Below, piece after piece: positions 24,766 through 34,513 of a DNA stretch of 64,000 nt. Under the pieces are notes generated by a model, which was given only the letters and a program-made list of their open reading frames with translations, had not been told where the DNA came from and made no database searches. This DNA is from Amyelois transitella (taxonomy: Eukaryota; Arthropoda; Insecta; Lepidoptera; Pyralidae): the NCBI RefSeq assembly GCF_032362555.1, contig NC_083524.1, positions 3,582,001 through 3,646,000 of the forward strand, in the 5' to 3' direction. Position 1 is the first letter of the stretch. Every line of letters begins with the position of its first letter. The translations under genes and the position numbers were made by a program.

Positions 24766-27700
24766 ATGAGTGAACGCGAAGGTGCTAGCAGTTCAGGATC
24801 TCAAAGAGCAGACAAAGGGGACAAGACTACAATGACTCCATCCCAACCAATGCCTACAGGATCAAGGTTCGTTACTAAATTGTATATTTAAAACTGTTTG
24901 TAACAAAGGAAAATAATAAATATTGTTAATTATCTATCAAAACACATGAACTTTATCTATAAACTTTATTCCTTATGGGGCAGACAAAGCCAATGGTCAC
25001 AAAACTAATAACATGGATAAACCTTTTAATTATTTACCAATGCCTGCTACTTTCATGGTCAGCTGCAGCAGGCACCAAGAATGATTGTTATATTTTGACT
25101 TTGGAAAGTGATGCTTCTTTGCCCAAAACACTGTTACCTGATCTATTTTACGTGCAAAGTCTCATCCCATTTAAACTCACAAACCAACTGTCAAGGACCT
25201 TTGAGGATAAATGACAGGTTAAATTTTGTTAAAGTTCATAAAAAAATAATCACCTTTAAATTTAAAGCTAATCTTTATTCTAAAATAACCAATGACATAC
25301 TGAACTAGTTGAATACAAGAAATTTATTGAGTAGACAATGATGCCCTTAACCTACTTTTTTACTATTATTAACATTATGTAGATCTTTGTGTTAATTCAT
25401 ATACTATGATAAAAAAAAATATTTCTAGTTAAATCAGAAAATACATAATATATACTCCTTTCTGTTATGGTTTGATTACTCATAAGTCTGAGAAAGGAAG
25501 TGTAATTGACTGAAAGACAATGTACCCCACCAAGAAGTTTCTGCTGTACTGTCAGGGGCAGATAAAATTAACAACCTCTTCTTCCTCCTCGTGGTGTTTA
25601 GTCCGAGTGGCATCCTCACCACTCTGGAGAGCATTGGTCCTATTCTAAAATACAAGGAACCACACGACACGGCATAGGTTTAAAAAGCACTTTTCTATGA
25701 TGATCCAAAAATTCAATTTCAGTCCCAGAGGAGGCAGTTACTACGCCAGTGAACCCATTCAGTTCAGAGTTCGCGGTTCGACCATAACCGGGGCGTCTCC
25801 CCCCAAGTTCGTCACTCTGGAGGATATCATGAAAGCTGCTCACAGCATGCAGAACATGGCACTAGCTCACGAGATTGCAGTAGACCAGGACTTCAAACTG
25901 GAGCCTTTTGAGCCTCCTGATAACAGGTATAACTTATTGACAGCTTCTTAATAATGACTTTTGTCTTATTCACAAAATTTCTCCCAGGCGTCATAGGATA
26001 ATTAAATTTTTAAATTCGCATTTTCAACAAAGAGATCTGGATAGCCAAACAGCTGTAAGCTGTTGTCTTCAAAGGTCTGCTTTAGACAATTTATATACCT
26101 TCTACCAAGTTATGTAAATGATACTTACACTTAGTTTATCTAAAAAGATTTAATATAGTTTTTAGTCTGATTCCTACATTTCAGTTTGAAATATGTTGTT
26201 ACACTTTATTTACTGCCTTTAAATGCCATCTAAAACATGTACAAAAAACTAAGTTCCTATTCTATTATCATAGTGATGATTCTAAAATAGAATTTGTATG
26301 TATCAAATGCTTTCAGTTACCAGAAGTTAGTGAAGGAAACTATGCACAAGGCTTACTTCGACATTTTACGAGAACAACTCAATTCTGATCCACCGGAGTA
26401 CAAGCAGGCTCTTGTATTACTCGAAGATGTCAAACAGGTATGTCGGTCTAATAAGCATGATCTTTTAAACCGTCTTCATTAATAATCATGGCTTAAATAG
26501 AAACATGACAAATAAGAAGTTAAAAGTAGTTAATACTTTTAATATAATGTTAGTATGGTTGTTTTAAAAGAAGTATTTTTGAAATGTTCACAAGAATTCA
26601 AGTAACATTGTATACAATTGCTAAGTGGAAAAAGAAGTAAAAAGCTCAACTACTTTCTTATTTTCACGAGATTGGCAAGAAACTAAACTAAAAAAGAAAA
26701 AAAGTTAACTAAATGGCTTACTTAGACCCATATATCAGATAAATACATTTTTCTAGCCCATCATCTGATGGAAGAAACATGGTTATAGGCGTTTGCCTTA
26801 ATTTACTTCTTTTTCTTTGCTACCAAACCAGCATTGAAGCTTATTTTCACGAGGATTGTATATTTACAACTGACATGTTCTGCAATTAAAGGACGCCCGC
26901 GGCTTCACCCGCGTTTCCGATCCCCGCGGGAAGTTTGCAAAATCCTTTCTAATTGCAACCCTAGACCACATAAAGAACCAACAAGCCAAATTTCAAGTCA
27001 CGAGCAACCAAGACCCAACGGTTTGGTTTCACCATTCACCATCTTCTTTTCTTATTCTTTTATTTTATTTAAATTATATATGAAGATGATGAAAATGCTG
27101 CAGTGCAGTTTGTTACCGCTTCTTCTGCACTGACGCCTTGGAAGCGGCAGTAAACTTAGTTTTAAGTAATTTATTTGACGTCAAACAATGTTGTGAAACC
27201 AAACGTTTTGACAATTATTAAGCGAAGTATCCTATAATAATTAATAAAAATGTTGAATTTGAATATTTTCTCCCAAGGGCCTATTCTCCATCCTGTTACC
27301 TCGGCACACTCGCATCAGAGAGATGATAGAGGAAGTGCTGGACACAGACTTCATAAAGCAGCAAGCTGAAAACAACAGCTTGGATTTCCACAAATACGCT
27401 AAATTCGTCATAGATCTGATGGCGAAACTGGCTGCTCCGGCTAGGGATGAGATGATACAGAACATCACCACTTTGACTGATACTGTGAGTATAATAAAGT
27501 TTCTAGCACCCAAGTTGATCACAACGAAAAAGATATCGCTCTCGCCAATGGTCTTTAGAAATTAAGACACCGTTCCGTTCTACAGGAAAAAGTAGATCCC
27601 AACAATTTTTGTCGCGTGAAAAACTATCGCTATCCCTTTTCACGTTATAATAAAAAGCGAAACAGGGATAGTTTTTCGCGCGTTAAAAATGGCGTGACGA

Positions 27701-30700
27701 GTGCCATACAGGTACTTACGGGGGCAGGCTTCTAAGCATAGTGGAACACAATATGATGAGTAAATAAATAAATATATACGGCACAAATCACACAGATTGA
27801 GTTAGCCTCGAAGTAAGTTCGAGGCTTGTGTTAAGAGATACTAACTCAAAGATACTATATTTTATAATAAATAATCCAAGACCCTGGCCAATCGGAAAAA
27901 GTTCTTTTCTCATTATGGCCTCTCTCCCTGGCCGGGATTCGAACCCGGGACCTCCTGTGTCACAGACAAGCGTACTGCCGCTGCGCCACAGAGGCCGTCA
28001 ATACTACTTTCGTATCGTAGACGTAGCGAAGGTGGTATACTTTTTAAATGGCCTCACTGTTTACGGTTACATATTAATCGATGCTGTGATTTGAATAAAC
28101 AATAATAGTCATTAGTAGTTGGTTAAGAAATTTGTCTCTTAAATTTATACACAAACTGCTAATTAATAATAAGTATCTAAGTGACCGTAAAAAGTAATAA
28201 ACTAGTAAAAACAAAAACAAAAAAAAATATGGTATTTCTGGGATTCAAACCCGGGTCTTTCAACGTAAAAACCTATGGCCCTAACTACTGTGTACCACGT
28301 AACGTAGTAACGTAGCCAAGGCGTCGAAATTATCGATCTCTAGTGACCATCTTACATGGCAAAATTGTACCTACACAAAGCGTTGTACAATTAATTTTTC
28401 TTTTAAATTGTGCCGTGTGGTTCCCGGCACCAATAGAAAAAAGAATAGGACCACTCCATCTCTCTCCCATGAATGTCGTAAAAGATGACGCGAGATTGAG
28501 AAGGGGTAGGCCTAAAAGAAGAATCCCAAGTTTATATACTTGAGATTCTTCTTTTAGGCGATGGGCTAGCAACCTGTCACTATTTGAATCTCAATTCTAT
28601 CTTAAAGCCAAACAGCTGAACGTGGCCTATCAGTCTTTACAAGACTGTTGGCTCTGTCTACCCCGTAAGGGATATATGTATGTATGTATTTAAATTGCAG
28701 GTAGACATATTCCGAGCTATTCTAGAAACGCTAGAAGTGTTGAAGTTGGACCTGGCTAACACGCTGATCGCGATGATACGCCCGCACGTTCAGAAGGAGA
28801 GCGTGCAATACGAACGGGCGAAGTTCGACGAAATGCTCAAGGTTTCTGAAGGTAATTTACATACATACATACATACATATCATCACGTCTATATCCCTTA
28901 CGGGGTAGACAGAGCCAACAGTCTTGAAAAGACTGAAAGGCCACGTACAGCTATTTGGCTTAATGATAGGTAATTTCATTTTCAAATTTCGAGACTGTCG
29001 ACACACGTCTTTATACCTTACGGGGGTAAGGTATAAAGACGTGGTTATACATATATGTATATATTATACATATGATTGACACGCTAGAAAAAAAGTATTT
29101 TTTTAGTTAAATTAGAAAACTTTTTATGTTTTAAAGGTGCGTACAGATTATATAATAATCGGTAATGTGAATACTAAATGTTATAATACATGTTAAGTAT
29201 TAAGTTATAGAAGAGGTTATTATTGTAACTTTCAAATCTTTAAAGCTAAATTGTTTGTTTGTTTGTTTGAACGCGCTAATCTCTGAAACTACTTACTGGT
29301 TCGAATTGAAAAATTCTTTTTGCGTTGAATAGACCATTTATCGAGGAAGGCTTTAGGCTATATAACATCACGCTGCAACTATAAGGAGCAAAGAAATAAT
29401 GGAATACGTGAAAAAAACAGGGTAAAGTATTCATCTTTGAGGGCTTCAATGATGCCCAATATAACTATTCCGCGCGGACGAAGTCTCGGGCACAGCTTGT
29501 GCTATATAACATTGTTACTCTAATGTGTACAATATTAATATACCTACGTTGCAAAATTGTAAAACATTTTCTCATAATTTTCTATTTATTTTTAACAGAT
29601 CCTTCTCTTTCCCATGGTGGTTGTAAAAGGCGACCAAAGGATAGGCTTACAAACTTGGGATTCTTTTTTAGGCGATGGGCTAGCAACCTGTCTCTATTTG
29701 AATCTCAATTCTATCTTAAAGCCAAATAGCTGAACGTGGCCTATCAGTCTTAAAAACTGTTGGCTCTGTCTACCCCGCAAGGGATGTGGACGTGATTATA
29801 TGTATGTATGTATGTATTTCTAACAGACGGTCTCCAACACACGAAGGCATGGTTGCGCAGACATATAGACAAAACCGGTCTGAGTATACCTGTGACTGAC
29901 CAGAACATCATCAGGAATGTGACAGCGCAAACGCTGGCGAAGGCATACTTGGAACTGCTAGAGTGGGACGACAAATATGGATACCCGGAGGTTAGTGCTT
30001 CAACTAATGTAAGGTCCCCAGTTACCTGCGTCGTCGCTCTTTTTGGAAAACATATAAATACTTAAACTGATTGTAAATATTCATGTTCAATTTTACTATA
30101 AATTAATACTACAGGTATTAAACACGCATGTAACGTACTAATATAAACACTATCCTTTACCAGAAGCTTAGCCAGCGCGAATTTAGCGCCATTTACATGC
30201 GCGATCATCTAGGACTGTTATAAGCGCCACCTACACAATTTAAGTATTTATAATAAGTAGACCTACAAAAGAATACAGGTTTTTCGCAAAACCCACGGGA
30301 ACTTTAGTTTTTACCAGGATGAAAGGTAACCTTTGTCCTTGTCCAAACTCTTAATAAGTAATATACGCAAAATTTCAAGAATGCATGAAAATATTTTGTG
30401 TTTATTTTATTATTTCTTGTTCTCTAAGATAACAGACTTAATTGTAGTTGTACCTATTTTACATAAAGTCACGCCTATTTCCAGGAGGGGTAGCCAGAGA
30501 CTAGGTACATCTTTCCTTTTGCATATTTTCTTTTGCTCCATTCACATTCATTACTCTCTGATCTGTATTTTAAATATATTATTACTAGCTTTCGATCGCG
30601 TAAAATGGACCCTATGTCCTCAGTAGGTACTCCTCACTATATGTTTTAAAACTGAATACAGATTAGTTTAGTGGTTTTTACGTGAAAGACGGACAAACAA

Positions 30701-32271
30701 ACACACATTTACATTTTTGAAAAGATTGTGTGTTTAAATTCCAGACATTAACTCTAGACGCGCCACGTTTCGCGGAATTAGGCATACAAGTGTATCGGCT
30801 CATTTGCGTGGCGTCCCTCATGCTGGTGAGTCCCTCGTGCGGCTCTGACCCCTCCGCAGCTCAGCACAAACAGGCTTTGAAGGACAAGATCGTTATCATC
30901 ATGGACAACACATCTAATGACACGTAAGTATCACTAGTTAAATTATATTATATACTAGCGACCCGCCCCGGCTTCGCACGGGTGCAAAATTCGGAAAAAA
31001 TTATACATAAAAACCTTCCTCCTGAACCACTCTACCTGTTACAAAAAACCGCATCAAAATCCGTTGCGTAATTTTAAAGATTTAAGCATACAGACAAACA
31101 GACTAAAATAGCGACTTTGTTTTATATGTAGTGATGTACTAGTTTCTCCAGCAGCTTTAAAATAAAGTACCTATTTATATTTATATAAGTTTTTGGTGAT
31201 TGTCTAACTTTTCCAATCCCAGATCGTGGTAACAAGTGGACGCCGGGTTCATGTCCAAAGGCGAATCTCAAACCCACAGATGTAAGTTCAAGACATGCGT
31301 TATGAGATACTAACTCAAAGATACTGTATCAGAAAAAGTTATTTTTCCATCATGACCTGACCGGTGACTTAAACCGGGACCTATTTGTTAAGAGGAGAGA
31401 ATCAGACCACTGCGCCACTGACCAGCAGACCGTTAAAGCTAAAAACTTTCTCCAATTTTCATTTTACATACATACATATGGTCACGTCTATATCCCTTGC
31501 GGGGCGGACAGAGCCAACAATCTTGAAAAGCCTGAATTGAGCCACGTTCAGCTTCTTTCATTTTATACCGACAGGGAACTCAAAGCAATACTGCCCTCGA
31601 TTGCCGAGGAGGTGATCTCGGTGACGGAGCAGCTGCTGGAGAATCTGAACCAGGCGCCGCTCACGGCTGACACCAAGGAGCTCATCAGGACTCAGATCGT
31701 GTCTTTGAGAGACCCAGAGCATAGGGTGCGGCAGATTGTGCGTAAGTATTAAGTCATAGGTACTTTTTGCATTATGTAAACTAGTTTTTGTTTGTGGAAA
31801 TAAAAAAAAAAAGTAGGTATTCTTTGTTTGACTTCGGTTAAATGATCTATATTCAGAAGGTAAACTTATCTGCATCATATGCATTCAGCCAGTCAAAGTT
31901 TCTATATGAAAAAATTGTATATCTATATACAATTTTTTCATAAATTATAGTGATGATGAATGATAGCATCCGAGCAAATGGAAAAAAAATCCCTTATCTC
32001 TGTCTACCCCAAGAGGAACAAGCATGACAATGAAAATAATTTAATAAATTAAAATTGTTTTCCTTTAATTCCAGGCCAGCGTATACTTGAGTTTCTTAAA
32101 ATGATACTAGCCTGCGCGGGCGGCTCCCGTCAGATTCCCGTGGGATTGTCAGCTTTTGCGCGGGAATTGACAGCCGTTTCGGGAACGCTTCTGCGATACG
32201 TCATGCATAATAAGGCCGTATTCACAAGTCATTACATGGACATAATAGCTGAAGAACTCAGTAGAAGTTAA
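24766..32271 (+). CDS. T-complex protein 11-like protein
   Basis: TCP11-domain protein, similar in layout to vertebrate TCP11L1; the molecular function is not well defined, and links to cAMP signalling and sperm function come mainly from mammalian TCP11. Nine exons join in phase: 24766-24866, 25723-25926, 26317-26437, 27278-27484, 28701-28851, 29827-29990, 30745-30923, 31575-31741 and 32075-32271, giving 496 aa, close to the roughly 500 of family members. The first 34 residues are serine/threonine-rich and probably disordered. The domain begins around SPPKFVTLEDIMKAAHSMQ, then ALAHEIAVDQDFKLEP, and is mostly helical. All introns are GT-AG. Introns 4, 5 and 7 hold repeats within 20 nt of splice sites. 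AATAAA at 32884 is a candidate poly(A) signal. Naming rests on recognised family sequence, not a search. Confidence 0.88.
25470..25680 (-). repeat. family B and R1 fragments in TCP11L intron 1
   Basis: Contains the reverse of the block ending CTCTCCAGAGTGGTGAGCAT found at 36070, followed by an R1 fragment GGTCCTATTCTAAAATAC...CCACACGACAC. The exon 2 acceptor follows about 40 nt later. Confidence 0.5.
26880..27000 (+). repeat. short GC-rich dispersed repeat fragment
   Basis: CGCCCGCGGCTTCACCCGCG and CACATAAAGAACCAACAAGC are typical of a common insect interspersed element, probably Helitron- or RTE-derived. Lies in TCP11L intron 3. Confidence 0.4.
27597..27710. repeat. foldback repeat (family F), best copy
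   Basis: Two arms reading CGCGTGAAAAACTATCGCTA and, on the reverse, CGCGCGAAAAACTATCCC face each other around ATAATAAAAAG. The arrangement is that of a small inverted-repeat element. Related sequence is in the fucosyltransferase and NAP1 introns. Confidence 0.6.
27777..27997 (-). repeat. tRNA-derived SINE (family A), reverse copy
   Basis: Reverse strand starts GACGGCCTCTGTGGCGCAGC, has a box A-like GTGGCGCAGCGG and box B GGGTTCGAATCCC, and ends in TAACTCAATCTGTGTGATTTG. About 220 bp, in TCP11L intron 4. It would be a pol III-type promoter but the cloverleaf is not complete, so it is not called a tRNA gene. Confidence 0.75.
28225..28320 (-). repeat. tRNA-like sequence
   Basis: The reverse strand has a perfect T-arm-like CCCGGGTTTGAATCCCAG and an upstream GTGGTACACAGTAGTTAG that could be box A. 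The acceptor stem does not pair, so this is a SINE head or decayed tRNA rather than a functional tRNA. Confidence 0.4.
28410..28690 (+). repeat. R1 repeat copy ending 10 nt before TCP11L exon 5
   Basis: Forward R1 from GTGCCGTGTGG to ATGTATGTATGTA. The middle holds an inverted internal duplication: AAAAGAAGAATCCCAAG meets CTTGAGATTCTTCTTTT around 28516-28555. The ATGT tail merges with the exon 5 acceptor TTTAAATTGCAG. Confidence 0.85.
28860..28975 (-). repeat. R1 repeat copy starting 8 nt after TCP11L exon 5
   Basis: Reverse, truncated R1. Its TACATACATACATACA begins within ten bases of the exon 5 donor (GTAATT at 28852). It is complementary to the tail half of the copy just upstream of the same exon. 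Confidence 0.85.
29004..29043. repeat. perfect hairpin derived from R1 tail
   Basis: Arms 29004-29021 and 29026-29043 (CACGTCTTTATACCTTAC and its complement) pair exactly around GGGG. The arm is a variant of the R1 tail block CACGTCTATATCCCTTAC. Confidence 0.75.
29237..29498 (+). mobile_element. Helitron-like element (family H2), intron 5 of TCP11L
   Basis: Matches the copy at 21778-22040 across GAACGCGCTAATCTC, ATAGACCATTTATCGAGG and GAGGGCTTCAATGATGCCC; the end reads CACAGCTTG where CTAG is expected. Start is approximate. Confidence 0.55.
29598..29818 (+). repeat. R1 repeat copy abutting TCP11L exon 6 acceptor
   Basis: Forward R1 lacking the first hairpin. Its ATGTATGTATGTATGTA tail is followed at once by TTTCTAACAG and exon 6 at 29827, so the repeat lies within the acceptor region. 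Confidence 0.85.
30955..31134 (-). mobile_element. Helitron-like non-autonomous element (family H1), TCP11L intron 7
   Basis: On the reverse strand it starts TCACTACATATAAAAC after an A and ends with a hairpin (ACCCG...CGGGT) followed by CGCTAG and T, as Helitrons do. Length 180 bp. Copies of the same family are at 38666-38854 and 56879-57058. Confidence 0.65.
31285..31432 (-). repeat. old family A SINE copy, TCP11L intron 7
   Basis: Diverged: GAGATACTAACTCAAAGATAC, then GGTGACTTAAACCGGGACC and CTGCGCCACTGACC, corresponding to tail, box B and box A of family A. Confidence 0.5.
31468..31556 (-). repeat. R1 fragment just upstream of TCP11L exon 8
   Basis: ACATACATACATATGGTCACG through CCACGTTCAGC, then TTCTTTCATTTTATACCGACAG leads into exon 8 at 31575. 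With the Helitron and SINE pieces it fills most of the 651-bp intron 7. Confidence 0.75.
31905..31942. repeat. perfect hairpin, 18-nt arms, TCP11L intron 8
   Basis: Arms 31905-31922 and 31925-31942 are exact complements around CT. AT-rich. Confidence 0.75.
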
Positions 32272-32483
32272 GAGACGTTTAGTTTAAGAATTCTTATGTT
32301 TATCCTCATATGAATAACCTCTTGTTCGTGGTGATCAGGTTTTATAACAGCTGTGTGATAAAAGTACAGTCGCCAACAGAAAATCAATGACCCCGTGTTG
32401 AAAATCACGAACCAAAACTATAGAGCAGTCAAATTTTTCAGCACTTAATATTTTTTAAATATAAAATTTATTAACAAAAATTA

Positions 32484-32550
32484 TAATTGAAGAAACCTTT
32501 TTGACAAAGCGTATTTGCTAAACATGCTTTGTCAAAAGTTTCTTCAAATT
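32484..32550. repeat. inverted repeat in TCP11L 3' UTR
   Basis: AATTGAAGAAACCTTTTT and GACAAAGC pair with GCTTTGTC and AAAAGTTTCTTCAAATT across a short loop; one small bulge. If transcribed it gives a stem of about 26 bp. Confidence 0.7.
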
Positions 32551-34467
32551 AATAATCTAATAATAGTTAATCTGTATTATGGACAGTAACATTTACAACA
32601 TGCGTCAAAAATTTTATCGAGGCCTTTCACTGATCCAGCGCATATTATTCCATATTGTAGAAAGCTTACAATTCTCAATTTACGTTCTCTAACATTCAAT
32701 AACGTAAAAAAGTATTCAGGGTTATCAATATGTTTTAACAAACTTATATTTAAAAATAATCTTATTCGTGAAAGACATAATTAATTAATTTAAATTCTTA
32801 GTGCAGTGCAGTTTGCGCCTCTTTCTTGACATAGTCGTATGACGACTATTTTGACTTTAATATTTTTTTTTATAATCGATTTTAATAAAGGTTAACTATG
32901 CTAACTTCATTGATACTAACTATAACTTGTTTAACTATAATATTAAATGTAATCTTTTCACTTTTCCTCGTAATTACAACTTTAACATTTGAAATCAATG
33001 TTGACATAATTTAAGAGATTTACAATGCATTGTAACGAAACTATTCCGCCTTATAAGAACAATAGTAAAAAGTTTAAATGTGTTAACCGACTACACTACA
33101 TAAAGCAAACGCATTCTGGTTATACATTTTAAAAAAACTAATTAGCAGATAAGGTATTAAACTCATTACCTACCCTTACTTCCGGTGGCTTGGCCTGAGT
33201 CGGTCGAAAAGTTAACATGTAAAATTTTATCAATTCCTTGATGACTGAATGAATGCCATTAAAAATTGTATTTGAAAGGTTATATATTAAAAGATCAATA
33301 TCTTTAAATATATAACGTCAAAATTAACATAAAGCCTAATATTTTTTTAAGATATATGCATTTATGTATTTAAGGGTTTGTGATTTAAATTTATGTTAGC
33401 ACTTAGCACGCATTTGAGGAATATGAAGTACATTAATGAATTTTAAAAAAAGTTGAAAGGAAAGCATAAATGAACGGCATCTGAAAAAATTTTACATTAT
33501 TCCATATAATGTAAAAATCTGATTTTCCTGAAGCAATAAATAAGATTTATTTTTAAGAAAAATCAACAAAAGCAGACTGCAATATAAAAAAAAATAATAT
33601 TGATTTGGTATTTTTAAGTGTGTCGTTTTTAGAAATCAATGTGAGAAATTGTTGAATGTATTTTATCAAAAAAATATATTTTACTAAATTAGGTTTACAA
33701 AATAGATTAAAAAAAATTGTTTTCTAAACATGAATTCTGTTATATGTTTTGTGAATGTAATCACAAGTGTATGCGCACTAATAAAAACTCTTCGCTGACA
33801 TTATTTCAAATTTTTTTTATTTGCTACATATTTGTTATTTACAGGTCAAATGTTGCAAATAATTTGGGCAGTTTTTTCCTACACGATTTAAAGTACGAGA
33901 AAGCAATACTGCAAAGCAATTAAAATCGTGGGCTCCCAAACGTCAGTGTTACGTCTTATCTTTCAATAATTTTTAACCTGGTCGTATTATAACGTTACCG
34001 CATGTAGAAAGGGTAGGCCGTAGCAATCATAGCTGGATGTCGCAAAAGATGATATGCGAGCCAATGAACTGAAATCCGAGCACGCCGAAAACCGGACCAA
34101 GTGGATAAAAAAAGTCGGACATCGGACCCCGGGCCTTGAAACACTTCTGTGGAGGGTGCATTCGGGATCACACTCACATGAGAGAGTATAAGAAAGCTAC
34201 CCGTATCTATGCCAATATTTAGAACGAACACTATATTAATATTCACATCTTCCAATGAATGTCGTTGAAAGCTACAAATGCAAATCACTGACAAATAATG
34301 CAACTGACAATTCCCTGTTGCAAATAGTCCCGGTTACACCCTTCTGGAAAGGAGCCCGGGGTTCGATTTTGACCATGATCCTGAATTGGATGAGTAGAGG
34401 GGTCAGGTGGCCTCAGACAAGTAACCTATAAAGGCTTTGAAAATAAGAAACGAAGCTCGTCATTATA

Positions 34468-34473
34468 TTTTAT
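34468..34473 (-). terminator. poly(A) signal of PAF1 distal 3' end
   Basis: AATAAA on the minus strand, about 40 nt after the stop at 34514. It supports the distal terminal exon. Confidence 0.6.
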
Positions 34474-34513
34474 TGCTATCATTAGGAAGTTGTCACAATA
34501 ACTTAATTCAGAT

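Larger units (their letters stand above)
32272..34513. other. convergent intergenic region, TCP11L 3' UTR and PAF1 3' flank
   Basis: Follows the TCP11L stop. Contains a long near-perfect inverted repeat at 32484-32550, an AATAAA at 32884, AT-rich hairpins near 33280-33318 and 33488-33520, and a family B fragment near 34320-34440. No coding exon was recognised. Confidence 0.5.
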
